From: Stappia indica
GTDB taxonomy: Bacteria > Pseudomonadota > Alphaproteobacteria > Rhizobiales > Stappiaceae
DNA length: 64,000 nt
Assembly (NCBI RefSeq): GCF_009789575.1
Contig: NZ_CP046908.1
Span: forward strand, 2,046,001-2,110,000
Direction of reading: 5' to 3'
The translations under genes were made by a program, and so were the position numbers. This document shows positions 52,529-62,492 of this stretch, in pieces. Each line of letters opens with the position of its first letter. Positions within the stretch are counted from its first letter, which is position 1. Under the pieces are notes generated by a model, which worked only from the letters and a program-made list of their open reading frames with translations, was not told where the DNA came from and did no database searches.

Positions 52529-54109
52529 ATGCCGAACGGTCATCACCTCGTCGCCGGCGACTGGATCGCCGGTCACGGTGCCTTCCACGCGCTCGATCCG
52601 GTCACCGGCGAGCAGCTCGCCCCCGGCTTCGCCGAAGCCGACGCGGCGCTGGTCGACAAGGCCGCACGTGCGGCGGAGGCCGCCTTCCCCGACTATGCCG
52701 CCCGTCCTGTCGGCGAGCGCGCCGCCTTCCTGCGCCGCATCGCGCGGGAGATGGAGATCGACGGCGAGGCCATCGTCGCCCGCGCCATGCGCGAGAGCGG
52801 ATTGCCCGAGGCGCGCCTGACCGGCGAGCTCGGCCGCACCACCGGCCAGCTGCGCTTCTTCGCCGACTGGATCGAGACCGGCCACTGCTTCGACGCCCGC
52901 ATCGACACCGCGCAGCCGGACCGCAAGCCGCTGCCGCGTCCCGACATCCGCTCGATCCTGCGCCCGCTCGGGCCGGTCGCCGTGTTCGGCGCCTCGAACT
53001 TCCCTCTCGCCTTTTCCACCACCGGCGGCGACACCGCCTCGGCCCTGGCCGCCGGCTGCCCGGTCGTGGTCAAGGGGCACCCCGCCCATCCCGGCACGGC
53101 CGAGCTGGTCGCGCGCGCCGTCGCCGCCGCGATCCGCGCCTGCAACATGCCGGCCGGCACCTTCTCGCTGCTGCAGGGTGCGGGCCACGCCTCGGGCGCG
53201 GCGCTCGTCGCCCATCCGCTGATTGCCGCCGTCGGCTTCACCGGCTCGCTGCGCGGCGGCCGTGCGCTCTTCGACGTCGCGGTCTCGCGGCCGCAGCCGA
53301 TCCCGTTCTACGGCGAACTCGGCTCGATCAACCCGGTCTTCGCCCTGCCGGCCGCCCTTGCGGCGCGCGCGGCAACGCTCGGCGCCGACTGGGCCCGCTC
53401 GCTGACGCTGGGCACCGGCCAGTTCTGCACCAATCCCGGCGTCGTGGTGGCGCTGGAAGGCGAAGCACTGGAGGCCTTCCTGGATGCGGCCGACGAGGTG
53501 CTCGCGGGCGTTCCCGCGCAGGCCATGCTGACCCCCGGCATCGCCGGCGCCTATCGCCGCGCCGTCGACGCACGCACCGGGGAAGCGGCGCTTTCGAAGC
53601 GCGCATCTGCAGCGTCTGCGAGCGAGACGCCTGGCGCCTGCCACGTCACGCCGGCGGTCTTCGAGACGACGGCAGCCGCCTTCCTCGCCTCGCACGCCCT
53701 GCAGGAGGAGGTCTTCGGGCCCGCCGCCGTGGTCGTGCGCTGCCGCAGCGAGGACGAGCGGCTGGCAGTCGCCGCCGCGCTGGAGGGCCAGCTGACCGCG
53801 ACGCTGCTGATGGAGCCGGGCGATGCCGGCGACATGGCAACCGCCCGCAAACTCGTTCCGGTGCTGGAGCGCAAGGCCGGCCGGCTGCTGGTCAACGGCT
53901 TTTCCACCGGCGTCGAGGTCTGTCATGCGATGATGCATGGAGGCCCGTATCCTGCTTCCACCGACACCCGCTCCACCTCGGTCGGGTCGCGTGCCATCCT
54001 GCGGTTCCTGCGGCCGGTCGCCTACCAGAACCTGCCGACGGAGCTGCTTCCCGAGGGCCTCGGCGACGATACCGAAGGCCCGCGTCTGGTTGACGGCACG
54101 CCTCGATAG
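52529..54109 (+). CDS. Alpha-ketoglutarate semialdehyde dehydrogenase (aldehyde dehydrogenase, NADP)
   Basis: A 526-residue aldehyde dehydrogenase of the 2,5-dioxovalerate type. The nucleophile is C300 in GQFCTNPG, the general base E263 in YGELGS, and the cofactor lysine is K182 in VVVKGHPAH. The FGASNFPLAFSTTGGDTASALAAG stretch is typical. It would oxidise the semialdehyde made by the hydroxyproline deaminase to alpha-ketoglutarate. The ATG at 52529 has GGAG before it; an upstream ATG at 52496 is possible. The shared operator supports this role. Confidence 0.9.
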   Translation: MPNGHHLVAGDWIAGHGAFHALDPVTGEQLAPGFAEADAALVDKAARAAEAAFPDYAARPVGERAAFLRRIAREMEIDGEAIVARAMRESGLPEARLTGELGRTTGQLRFFADWIETGHCFDARIDTAQPDRKPLPRPDIRSILRPLGPVAVFGASNFPLAFSTTGGDTASALAAGCPVVVKGHPAHPGTAELVARAVAAAIRACNMPAGTFSLLQGAGHASGAALVAHPLIAAVGFTGSLRGGRALFDVAVSRPQPIPFYGELGSINPVFALPAALAARAATLGADWARSLTLGTGQFCTNPGVVVALEGEALEAFLDAADEVLAGVPAQAMLTPGIAGAYRRAVDARTGEAALSKRASAASASETPGACHVTPAVFETTAAAFLASHALQEEVFGPAAVVVRCRSEDERLAVAAALEGQLTATLLMEPGDAGDMATARKLVPVLERKAGRLLVNGFSTGVEVCHAMMHGGPYPASTDTRSTSVGSRAILRFLRPVAYQNLPTELLPEGLGDDTEGPRLVDGTPR

Positions 54110-54238
54110 GGTAGGTAGGAGGGGAAACCTCCGGGAAACGGCCGACATGCCGGCCGTTTCCCAGACCGCTGTCTGGCGTCCTGCCTGCCCGCTTGCAGGC
54201 GGCACGGGCTGCCGACGCGGCAAAAAGAAGGACGCCGC

Positions 54239-56719
54239 ATGCCCTGCAACGGACGCTTCGCCCGTCTCCTCCCCCTCCTGCTTGCCGCCCTCCTGCTGCT
54301 GCCTCCGAGCCTGGCAGGACCGGTTTTCGCGCAATCCGGCCAGCCGGCAACGCAGCAAACAGGCGAACAGGCGTCGGGCAGTCCGGCGGGAGCCGCGCAA
54401 GCCGTTGCACAGACAAGGCAGGACGCGGAAGCGCTGATCCGCCTGCTGCAGGATCCCGGCGCGCGCGGCGCGCTCATCGACTATCTGCAGCGCGATCCCG
54501 CGGCCGCTCCAGCCGCAGGGGCGCCCTCCGGCGCACCGGCAAGCCCGCCCGCCGGAACCGCGCCATCCGAAGCCTCGCCCGCCGCAGCGGAAGGGGAAGT
54601 GGCGCCGGCCGAGGTCGAGCGCCAACCGACGCATATCGCCCTGCGCATCGCCAATGCGACGCAGAACGTGCTCGCCGAGGGCATGGTCTATGTGGAGCGG
54701 ATCGCCCGCTCCTTCACCTCGCTGCCGACCGCACTGTCCTACAGCGCGGGGGCCAACTGGGAGCGGGTCCAGAGCATCCTGCTGCAGTTGGCGATCATCG
54801 CCCTTGCGGTCTTCGCCATCGTCTCGCTGCTGCACCGCCTTGCCGACCGGCTGTTCGCGCGGCTGATCGGCCATGACCAGTCGATGACCGTGGTGAAGCG
54901 CGTCACGCTGCTGGTCCTGCACCTCGTCGCGGAAGCTGCGGTCGTGGCCGTCGCGCTCGGCGCCGGCTATGCGATTGCGCTCTATACGGGCGAGAACCCG
55001 CGCCATGTCGAGCTGGTGGAATCGCTGTTCCTCAACGCCTTCTTCTTCATCCAGGCGGCGAAGGTGCTGACGCGGTTCGCGCTGAGCCCGGAATTCGCCG
55101 CCCTGCGCCTGGTGCCGCTCGACGACGAGCAGGCGCTCTACTGGCGCCGCTGGCTGTTCACCATCTACAACGTGCTGGGCTACGGCACGATGGTGGTGGT
55201 GCCCCTGATCGCCAACAACATCTCCTTCCTGCTCGCCGACTCGGTGCGCATGATGATCGTGCTGGCCAGCGTCGCGATCGCCATTTCCGCGATCATGCGC
55301 AACCGCCTGGCGACCCGCGAGCGCATCCTCGGCTATGGCGAGCGCCAGTCGAACCTCGTCACCACCGGCCTCGTCGAGATCGTCGCACGCACCTGGCACA
55401 TCGTCGCCATCATCTACGTTCTGCTGCTGCTCGGCGTCTGGCTGTCGCGCCCCTTCGACGCGGTCACCTTCATGGTCCGCGCCACCGCCATGTCGGTGCT
55501 GACGGTGATGGTCGGCACCATCGTCTCGCTGGCGCTGACCCGCACCATCTCCGGCGGCGTGCGCCTGCCGCAGAACGTGCACGAGCGCCTGCCGATGCTG
55601 GAACGGCGGCTCAACACCTTCGTGCCGCGGGTGCTCTCGCTGGTGCGGCTTGCCGTCTTCGTCGGCGTCATCCTCGGCATCCTGCATGCCTGGGGCATGA
55701 TCGATGCGCTGTCGTGGTTCAGCACGACGGACGGCCAGGACTGGACCAGCCGTATGGCCTCCGCCGGCATCATCCTCGGCGTCGGCTTCCTGATCTGGCT
55801 TGCCGTGATGAGCTGGGTGGACCTGCGCCTCAATCCGCGCGGACGCCTGCCGACCTCGCGCGAGAAGACGCTGTTCAACCTGTTCCGCAACGCCTTCTCG
55901 ATCCTGCTCGTGGTGATGATCACGCTGCTCGCCCTGTCCGAGATCGGCGTCAACATCGGCCCGCTGATCGCCGGTGCCGGTGTCTTCGGCCTCGCCATCT
56001 CCTTCGGTTCGCAGAAGCTGGTGCAGGACATCATCACCGGCGCCTTCATCCAGTTCGAGAACGCCATGAACGAGGGCGACGTCGTCACGCTGGGCGGCGT
56101 CACCGGCACGGTGGAAAAGCTGACGATCCGCTCGGTGCGCCTGCGCGACATCGACGGCACCGCCCACATGATCCCCTTCTCCACCGTCGACCGGGTCGCC
56201 AACTTCATGCGCGGCTGGGCCTATCACGTGGCGGCGATCGGCGTTGCCTACGACAGCGACCTGACCGAGGTGAAGCTGGCCATGCATGCCGCCTTCGACC
56301 GGCTCATGCAGACCGACTACAAGTCGGAGATCCTGGAACCGCTGGAGATGCACGGCATCACCATGTTCGGCGACAGCGCCATCACGGTGCGCGCCCGCAT
56401 CAAGACGCGCCCGGGATCGCAGTGGGCGGTCGGCCGCGCCTATAACGAGTACATCAAGGCCGTGTTCGACGAGCGCGGAATAGAGATCCCGTTCCCGCAG
56501 GTCACCTATCACATGCCGCCGAAGGCCATGACCGGCGAGGAGGACGAGAAGGTGATCGAGGCGACGGCCAAGCCGGTGCGCGGCAAGGGGGCAGCCGGCG
56601 AAGACGAGGCTCAGGCCGCCCTGCCCGATGCCGCCTCGCCCGATGCTGCCGGCTCCAAGGCCCCGCGCCGCCGGCGCAAGAAGAAGCCGCAGGACATCCC
56701 CTCGGAAGACGAGGTCTGA
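54239..56719 (+). CDS. MscS-family mechanosensitive channel, large type
   Basis: An 826-residue channel. It has a signal peptide (1-34), an Ala/Pro/Glu-rich periplasmic linker (about 35-130), about eight membrane helices to 560, and the MscS core from about 560: LIAGAGVFGLAISFGSQKLVQDIITGAFIQFE (pore-lining helix and start of the beta domain), then a cytosolic domain and a Lys/Arg-rich C-terminal tail (PRRRRKKKP). Such proteins release solutes on osmotic downshock. The promoter is in the 129-bp gap upstream, and a terminator follows. The gene is monocistronic. Confidence 0.92.
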   Translation: MPCNGRFARLLPLLLAALLLLPPSLAGPVFAQSGQPATQQTGEQASGSPAGAAQAVAQTRQDAEALIRLLQDPGARGALIDYLQRDPAAAPAAGAPSGAPASPPAGTAPSEASPAAAEGEVAPAEVERQPTHIALRIANATQNVLAEGMVYVERIARSFTSLPTALSYSAGANWERVQSILLQLAIIALAVFAIVSLLHRLADRLFARLIGHDQSMTVVKRVTLLVLHLVAEAAVVAVALGAGYAIALYTGENPRHVELVESLFLNAFFFIQAAKVLTRFALSPEFAALRLVPLDDEQALYWRRWLFTIYNVLGYGTMVVVPLIANNISFLLADSVRMMIVLASVAIAISAIMRNRLATRERILGYGERQSNLVTTGLVEIVARTWHIVAIIYVLLLLGVWLSRPFDAVTFMVRATAMSVLTVMVGTIVSLALTRTISGGVRLPQNVHERLPMLERRLNTFVPRVLSLVRLAVFVGVILGILHAWGMIDALSWFSTTDGQDWTSRMASAGIILGVGFLIWLAVMSWVDLRLNPRGRLPTSREKTLFNLFRNAFSILLVVMITLLALSEIGVNIGPLIAGAGVFGLAISFGSQKLVQDIITGAFIQFENAMNEGDVVTLGGVTGTVEKLTIRSVRLRDIDGTAHMIPFSTVDRVANFMRGWAYHVAAIGVAYDSDLTEVKLAMHAAFDRLMQTDYKSEILEPLEMHGITMFGDSAITVRARIKTRPGSQWAVGRAYNEYIKAVFDERGIEIPFPQVTYHMPPKAMTGEEDEKVIEATAKPVRGKGAAGEDEAQAALPDAASPDAAGSKAPRRRRKKKPQDIPSEDEV

Positions 56720-56750
56720 TCCCTCCGCGATCTCCCTGCCGACCACGTGC

Positions 56751-56783
56751 AGCCGGGCGCCATGCGCCCGGCTGTCGCATTTT
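56751..56783 (+). terminator. Rho-independent terminator after the MscS gene
   Basis: AGCCGGGCGC / GCGCCCGGCT with a CAT loop, followed by GTCGCATTTT. The T-run is short and begins 6 bases after the stem. Confidence 0.7.
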
Positions 56784-57082
56784 GGGGAAGCCCGGAAAGG
56801 CGCGACGTATTGCAGGAAACGCACAACCGGATCATCATGCCGGGGCATGAAGTTCGGTTGAAACCAAGTATCCGGAACACCTGCCAATTGTGACGAGCAA
56901 ATTCCTCCGCCATCGGCTCGGCAGGTTTTTTATCCCAAAACACCGCGAAAATAGAAAGCGCCATCCTGTTGTAACCCGTTTCGGGCGCGACTAATGTGCC
57001 CTCAAGGCCGCTTGCGGAAAAACAACCTTCCCAAAGGGAAGCACGGGCCGCGGCGCGCCGAATCTTCAACGGGAGAGTATCA
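56784..57082. other. Leader region of the dipeptide-type ABC operon
   Basis: With the terminator it forms the 363-bp gap between the channel gene and the binding-protein gene. It is AT-richer than the genes and must hold the operon promoter. No clear operator or riboswitch was recognised. GGGAGAG stands 8-9 bases before the ATG at 57083. Confidence 0.5.
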
Positions 57083-58687
57083 ATGATCATTCGCCGCAGC
57101 ATGAAGGCCGCCCTTCTGGGCGTCAGCCTTGCCCTGTTCGCGACAGGCGCGGCCTCGGCCAAGAACCTCGTCTATTGCTCGGAAGGTTCGCCGGAAGGCT
57201 TCGATTCGGCGCTCTACACCGCCGGCACCACCTTCGACGCCTCGTCCAAGCCGGTGTTCAACCGTCTCGTCGAGTTCAAGCGCGGTACCACCGAGGTCCT
57301 GCCGGGCCTGGCCGAGAGCTGGTCGGTCTCCGAGGACGGGCTGGAATACACCTTCAACCTGCGCAAGGGCGTCAAGTTCCACACCACGTCCTTCTTCACG
57401 CCGACCCGCGACTTCAACGCCGACGACGTGATCTTCTCCTTCGAGCGCCAGCGCGACCCGAACCACCCGTGGCACGCCTACACCGCCGGCGCGTCCTGGG
57501 AGTATTTCAACGGCATGTCGATGCCCGATCTCATCAAGGAGATCGTCAAGGTCGACGACCACACGGTGAAGTTCGTGCTGAACCGGCCGGAAGCGCCGAT
57601 GATCGCCAACCTCGCCATGGACTTCGCCTCGATCCTGTCGGCCGAATATGCCGACAAGCTCGCCGCCGACGGCAAGATGGAGATGATGAACCAGGAGCCG
57701 GTCGGCACCGGTCCCTTCTCCTTCGTCGGCTACCAGAAGGACGCGGTCATCCGCTATCAGGCCTTCGCCGACTACTGGGGCGGCAAGCAGCCGATCGACA
57801 ACCTGATCTTCGCGATCACGACGGACGCCTCGGTGCGCCTGCAGAAGCTGAAGGCCGGCGAGTGCCACGTGATGCCCTATCCGGCACCGGCCGACATCGC
57901 CGACATCAAGGCCGATTCCAACCTGAACCTGATGGAGCAGGAAGGCCTCAACGTCGGTTACCTCGCCTACAACACCCAGATGGCCCCCTTCGACAACCCG
58001 AAGGTCCGCAAGGCCCTCAACATGGCCATCAACAAGCAGGCGATCCTCGACGCGGTGTTCCAGGGCGCCGGCCAGGCGGCCAAGAACCCGATCCCGCCGA
58101 CCATGTGGTCCTATAACGACCAGATCGTCGACGATCCGTACGATCCGGATGCGGCCAAGAAGATGCTGGACGAGGCCGGCGTCTCGGGCCTGAAGATGAA
58201 GGTCTGGGCGATGCCGGTGCAGCGCCCGTACAACCCGAACGCCCGCCGCATGGCCGAGCTGATCCAGGCGGACTTCGCCAAGGTCGGCGTCGAGGTCGAG
58301 ATCGTCTCCTACGAGTGGGGCGAGTACCTCAAGCGTTCGAGCGAGAAGGACCGCGACGGTGCCATCCTGCTCGGCTGGACCGGCGACAACGGCGATCCGG
58401 ACAACTTCCTCGCCGTGCTGCTCGGCTGCGACGGCGTCGGCGGCGCCAACCGCGCCCAGTGGTGCCACCAGCCCTTCGACGACCTGATCCAGAAGGCCAA
58501 GACCATCTCGGACAAGGCCGAGCGCACCAAGCTCTACGAGGAGGCCCAGGTGGTCTTCAAGGAGCAGGCGCCGTGGGCCACCATCGCCCATTCGGTCGTG
58601 TTCATGCCGATGTCGGCCAAGGTGTCCGGCTATGTCATGGATCCGCTCGGCGGCCACTGGTTTGACGGCGTCGACATCGCCGAGTAA
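57083..58687 (+). CDS. Dipeptide/oligopeptide-type ABC transporter substrate-binding protein
   Basis: A 534-residue periplasmic binding protein of family 5 (DppA-like). The signal peptide is residues 1-27 (ending ASA-KN). The mature part starts LVYCSEGSPEGFDSALYTAGT and includes FNLRKGVKFHTTSFF and the C-terminal WTGDNGDPDNFLAVLLGC with WCHQPFDDL, which are very close to DppA. Dipeptides are the likely ligands; haem or other small molecules cannot be excluded. It is followed after 123 bp by the permease genes. Confidence 0.92.
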   Translation: MIIRRSMKAALLGVSLALFATGAASAKNLVYCSEGSPEGFDSALYTAGTTFDASSKPVFNRLVEFKRGTTEVLPGLAESWSVSEDGLEYTFNLRKGVKFHTTSFFTPTRDFNADDVIFSFERQRDPNHPWHAYTAGASWEYFNGMSMPDLIKEIVKVDDHTVKFVLNRPEAPMIANLAMDFASILSAEYADKLAADGKMEMMNQEPVGTGPFSFVGYQKDAVIRYQAFADYWGGKQPIDNLIFAITTDASVRLQKLKAGECHVMPYPAPADIADIKADSNLNLMEQEGLNVGYLAYNTQMAPFDNPKVRKALNMAINKQAILDAVFQGAGQAAKNPIPPTMWSYNDQIVDDPYDPDAAKKMLDEAGVSGLKMKVWAMPVQRPYNPNARRMAELIQADFAKVGVEVEIVSYEWGEYLKRSSEKDRDGAILLGWTGDNGDPDNFLAVLLGCDGVGGANRAQWCHQPFDDLIQKAKTISDKAERTKLYEEAQVVFKEQAPWATIAHSVVFMPMSAKVSGYVMDPLGGHWFDGVDIAE

Positions 58688-58810
58688 ACCGCGCGCCGCC
58701 GCGGCTTGAGCGCTCCGGAGACGACCCCGGGGCGCACAGGCCCGGCCAACGCCATCCCGCACCGGCCCGGATCCAGTCCGGGGCCGGTGCGGTCGTTTTG
58801 GACGCATCCG

Positions 58811-59818
58811 ATGATCCGTTTCCTGTTCGCCCGTCTGGCGCTGCTCGTCCCGACCTTCATCGGCGTGACGATCGTCGCCTTCGGCTTCATCCGCCTGCTG
58901 CCGGGCGATCCCGTCCTGCTGCTGGCCGGCGAGCGCGGCCTCAGTCCCGAGCGCTACAACCAGCTGATGGAGCAATTCGGCTTCTCCGAGCCCATCTGGC
59001 GGCAATATCTCGACTATATCGCCGGCGTTCTCACTGGCGATCTCGGCAACTCCATCGTCACCAAGAAACCGGTCTTCGACGAATTCATGGCGCTGTTCCC
59101 GGCGACCGTCGAGCTGGCCTTATGCGCGATCGTGATCGCGGTGGCGCTCGGCATCCCCACCGGCATCCTCGCCGCCGTCCGCCGCGGTTCGGTCGCCGAC
59201 CAGGCGATCATGGGCACCGCGCTGATCGGCTATTCGATGCCGATCTTCTGGTGGGGCCTGCTGCTGATCATCCTCTTCTCCGGCATCCTGCAATGGACGC
59301 CGGTCTCGGGCCGCATCTCCCTGATGTACTTCTTCCCGCAGGTCACCGGCTTCATGCTGATCGACAGCCTCCTGTCGGGACAGAAGGGCGCCTTCCAGTC
59401 AGCCCTCAGCCACCTGATCCTGCCCTCGATCGTGCTGGCGACGATCCCGCTGGCGGTCATCGCCCGCCAGACCCGCTCGGCCATGCTGGAAGTGCTGGGC
59501 GAGGACTATGTGCGCACCGCAAGGGCCAAGGGCCTCGCGCCGCTGCGCGTCGTCGGCCTGCATGCCCTGCGCAACGCGATGATCCCGGTGCTGACCACCA
59601 TCGGCCTGCAGGTCGGCGTGCTGCTGGCCGGCGCCATCCTCACCGAGACGATCTTCTCCTGGCCGGGCATCGGCAAGTGGATGATCGACAGCATCGCCCG
59701 CCGCGACTACCCCGTCGTCCAGGGCGGCCTGCTGATGATCGCCCTCATCGTGATGATCGTGAACCTGACGGTCGACATGCTCTACGGGCTTGTCAATCCG
59801 CGCATCCGCCACACCTGA
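58811..59818 (+). CDS. Dipeptide-type ABC transporter permease (DppB-like)
   Basis: A 335-residue permease with six membrane helices. It begins MIRFLFARLALLVPTFIGVTI with the family RLLPGDPV, and the EAA coupling loop is EDYVRTARAKGLAPLRVVGLHALRNA. It forms the membrane channel with the DppC-like protein. The next gene starts 14 bp downstream. Confidence 0.93.
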   Translation: MIRFLFARLALLVPTFIGVTIVAFGFIRLLPGDPVLLLAGERGLSPERYNQLMEQFGFSEPIWRQYLDYIAGVLTGDLGNSIVTKKPVFDEFMALFPATVELALCAIVIAVALGIPTGILAAVRRGSVADQAIMGTALIGYSMPIFWWGLLLIILFSGILQWTPVSGRISLMYFFPQVTGFMLIDSLLSGQKGAFQSALSHLILPSIVLATIPLAVIARQTRSAMLEVLGEDYVRTARAKGLAPLRVVGLHALRNAMIPVLTTIGLQVGVLLAGAILTETIFSWPGIGKWMIDSIARRDYPVVQGGLLMIALIVMIVNLTVDMLYGLVNPRIRHT

Positions 59819-59832
59819 GCCGGAGCCGAAGC

Positions 59833-60750
59833 ATGACCGACACACCCACTCCCGCCGTCTCCGTCGAAGCCGAAAGCCGCAATGCCACGCGGCAGATGCT
59901 CGCCGAGTTCTGGTTCTACTTCTCCCGCAACCGCGGCGCCGTCGTCGGCCTCGTGGTCTTCGTCACCCTGGTGCTCGTCGCACTCGCCGCACCGATCGTC
60001 GCGCCGCACGATCCCGACATGCAGTATCGCGACAGCTTCCTCACCCCGCCTTTCTGGTCGGAAGGCGGCAAGACGGCCTTCCTGCTCGGCACCGATGCGG
60101 TCGGCCGCGACATCCTCTCGCGGCTGATCTACGGCGCGCGCTTCTCGCTGTTCATCGGCCTCGTCGTGGTGACCATCGCCCTGACCGGCGGCATCGTGCT
60201 CGGCCTCGTCGCCGGCTATTTCCGCGGCTGGGTCGACACCGTGATCATGCGGGTGATGGACGTGGTGCTCGCCTTCCCCTCGCTGCTGCTGGCGCTGGTG
60301 CTGGTCGCCGTGCTGGGACCGGGCCTCGTCAACGCGATGATCGCCATCGCCCTGGTACTGCAGCCGCATTTCGTCCGCCTGACCCGCGCCGCGGTGCTGG
60401 CCGAGCGCAGCCGCGACTATGTGGTGGCGGCACGGCTCGCCGGCGCCGGCAACCTGCGCCTGATGTTCAAGACGATCCTGCCGAACTGCCTGGCGCCCTT
60501 GATCGTGCAGGCAACCCTGTCCTTCTCCAACGCGATCCTGGACGCGGCCGCCCTCGGCTTCCTCGGCATGGGCGCACAGCCGCCCACCCCCGAATGGGGA
60601 ACGATGCTGGCCGAGGCGCGCGAGTTCATCCTGCGCGCCTGGTGGGTGGTGACCTTCCCCGGTCTTGCAATCCTGATCACCGTGCTCGCCATCAACCTGG
60701 TCGGCGACGGGCTGCGCGATGCCCTCGACCCCAAGCTGAAGCGGAGCTGA
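59833..60750 (+). CDS. Dipeptide-type ABC transporter permease (DppC-like)
   Basis: A 305-residue permease. It has a cytosolic N terminus, a first helix at about 35-55, the family segment APHDPDMQYRDSFLTPP in the periplasmic loop and FLLGTDAVGRDILSRLIYGAR, followed by five helices. The EAA loop is RDYVVAARLAGAGNLRLMFKTILPN. It pairs with the DppB-like subunit. Three bases separate it from the next gene. Confidence 0.93.
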   Translation: MTDTPTPAVSVEAESRNATRQMLAEFWFYFSRNRGAVVGLVVFVTLVLVALAAPIVAPHDPDMQYRDSFLTPPFWSEGGKTAFLLGTDAVGRDILSRLIYGARFSLFIGLVVVTIALTGGIVLGLVAGYFRGWVDTVIMRVMDVVLAFPSLLLALVLVAVLGPGLVNAMIAIALVLQPHFVRLTRAAVLAERSRDYVVAARLAGAGNLRLMFKTILPNCLAPLIVQATLSFSNAILDAAALGFLGMGAQPPTPEWGTMLAEAREFILRAWWVVTFPGLAILITVLAINLVGDGLRDALDPKLKRS

Positions 60751-60753
60751 CCG

Positions 60754-61620
60754 ATGAGCCTGCTCGAAATCCGCAATCTCAGCGTCGAGTTCGACACCGC
60801 CAACGGCCCGTTCCGCGCCCTTGCCGGCGTCGACTACACGGTCGAGGCGGGAGAGGTGCTCGCCATCGTCGGCGAGAGCGGCTCCGGCAAGTCGGTCGCC
60901 ATGCTGGCGCTGATGGGCTTGCTGCCCGACACCGCGACGGTCACCGCCGACAAGATGACCTTCGAGGACATCGACATTCGGTCCCTGTCGGCGGCGCGCC
61001 GCAGAAAGGTCATCGGCAAGGACATCGCGATGATCTTCCAGGAGCCGATCGCCAGCCTCAATCCGTGCTTCACCGTCGGCTTCCAGCTCGACGAGGCGCT
61101 GAAGACCCACACGAGCCTCGACCGCCGGCAGCGGCGCGACCGGGTGATCGAACTGCTCACCGCCGTCGGCATTCCCGAGCCGGAGCGCCGGGTCGGCGCC
61201 TTCCCGCACCAGATGTCGGGCGGCCAGTGCCAGCGGGTGATGATCGCCATCGCCACGGCCTGCAATCCGAAACTGCTGATCGCCGACGAGCCGACCACGG
61301 CGCTCGACGTCACGATCCAGAAGCAGATCCTCGACCTGTTGACCGGCCTGCAGCGCGACCACGGCATGGGCCTCATCATGATCACCCACGACATGGGCGT
61401 CGTCGCCGAGACCGCCGACCGGGTGGTCGTCCAGTATCAGGGCCGCCAGATGGAAACCGCCGACGTGCTCACCCTGTTCGAGAACCCGAGCAGCCCCTAC
61501 ACCAGGGCGCTGCTGTCGGCGCTGCCGGAAAACGCCACCGGCGACCGGCTGCCGACGGTGGCGGACTTCGCCAGGGACTACGCCAAGGAAACCCAGGCCG
61601 GCACGGGGGCTCGTCCATGA
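60754..61620 (+). CDS. Dipeptide-type ABC transporter ATPase (DppD-like)
   Basis: A 288-residue ATPase. The Walker A motif is GESGSGKSV, the signature MSGGQCQRVMIAIA and Walker B LLIADEPTTALDVT. The cysteine in GGQCQR is the form common to DppD. It ends with the oligopeptide-transporter C-terminal motif NPSSPYTRALLSALP. The gene overlaps the next by 4 bp (ATGA). Confidence 0.93.
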   Translation: MSLLEIRNLSVEFDTANGPFRALAGVDYTVEAGEVLAIVGESGSGKSVAMLALMGLLPDTATVTADKMTFEDIDIRSLSAARRRKVIGKDIAMIFQEPIASLNPCFTVGFQLDEALKTHTSLDRRQRRDRVIELLTAVGIPEPERRVGAFPHQMSGGQCQRVMIAIATACNPKLLIADEPTTALDVTIQKQILDLLTGLQRDHGMGLIMITHDMGVVAETADRVVVQYQGRQMETADVLTLFENPSSPYTRALLSALPENATGDRLPTVADFARDYAKETQAGTGARP

Positions 61621-62453
61621 GCGATGCGATCCTGAAGGTCCGCGACCTCAAGCGCGACTACGAGATCGGCGGCGGCCTGTTTTCCGCCTCGCGCCTGCTG
61701 CATGCCGTCAAGGGCGTCAGCTTCGACGTGGAACGCGGCACGACGCTGGCCGTGGTCGGCGAAAGCGGCTGCGGCAAGTCGACCCTTGCCCGCATGCTGA
61801 CGATGATCGACAGGCCGACCTCCGGCTCCATCGAGATCGACGGAAAGCCGATCGACATCGCCCGCCGCGGCGTCACCCGCGAGATGCGCCAGGCGGTACA
61901 GATCGTCTTCCAGAACCCCTACGGCTCGCTCAATCCGCGCCAGAAGATCGGCGCTGTACTGGAAGAGCCCCTGCTGCTCAACACGTCGATGAGCGCGGCC
62001 GAGCGGCGCGATGCGGCGCTCGCCATGCTGGAAAAGGTCGGGCTCAAGCCGGAGCATTACGGGCGCTACCCGCACATGTTCTCCGGCGGCCAGCGCCAGC
62101 GCGTGGCGATTGCCCGCGCGATCATGCTGCGCCCGCGCCTGCTGGTGCTGGACGAGCCGGTTTCCGCGCTGGATCTCTCCGTGCAGGCGCAGATCCTCAA
62201 CCTGCTTGCCGACCTGCAGGACGAGTTCGGCCTCACCTATGTCTTCATCAGCCACGACCTGTCGGTCGTGCGCTACATCGCCGACAAGGTGATGGTGATG
62301 TATTTCGGCGAGGCGGTCGAATACGGCACGCGCGACGAGGTCTTCGAGAACCCGCAGCACGACTACACGCGCACGCTGTTCGCGGCGACGCCCAAGGCCG
62401 ATGTCGCCAGCATCCGTGCCCGTCTGGAAAATAAGAAGGCCGCCGCCGGCTGA
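61617..62453 (+). CDS. Dipeptide-type ABC transporter ATPase (DppF-like)
   Basis: A 278-residue ATPase. The Walker A motif is GESGCGKST, the signature FSGGQRQRVAIARA and Walker B LLVLDEPVSALDLS; the Q-loop region IVFQNPYGSLNPRQKIG is typical of DppF. The C terminus has NPQHDYTRTLFAATP. It completes a five-gene transporter. The following gene is on the opposite strand. Confidence 0.93.
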   Translation: MSDAILKVRDLKRDYEIGGGLFSASRLLHAVKGVSFDVERGTTLAVVGESGCGKSTLARMLTMIDRPTSGSIEIDGKPIDIARRGVTREMRQAVQIVFQNPYGSLNPRQKIGAVLEEPLLLNTSMSAAERRDAALAMLEKVGLKPEHYGRYPHMFSGGQRQRVAIARAIMLRPRLLVLDEPVSALDLSVQAQILNLLADLQDEFGLTYVFISHDLSVVRYIADKVMVMYFGEAVEYGTRDEVFENPQHDYTRTLFAATPKADVASIRARLENKKAAAG

Positions 62454-62492
62454 ATGCCGGGGCGGCCGTTGCACCTGGTTGCGGCGGTCGGA

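Noticed and set aside
52400-56887. A 1495-codon open frame on the minus strand, and others like it (for example 23415-26711 and 17563-20427)
   Set aside because: They lie opposite well-identified genes (aldehyde dehydrogenase, MscS, urtA, the phosphonate operon). Long antisense frames are usual at this GC content, and these have low-complexity Arg/Gly/Ala-rich translations with no family marks.
57083-62453. The dipeptide-type transporter as part of the hydroxyproline regulon
   Set aside because: No TGATATATCA operator is seen upstream of it, and its sequence is of the general DppABCDF type.
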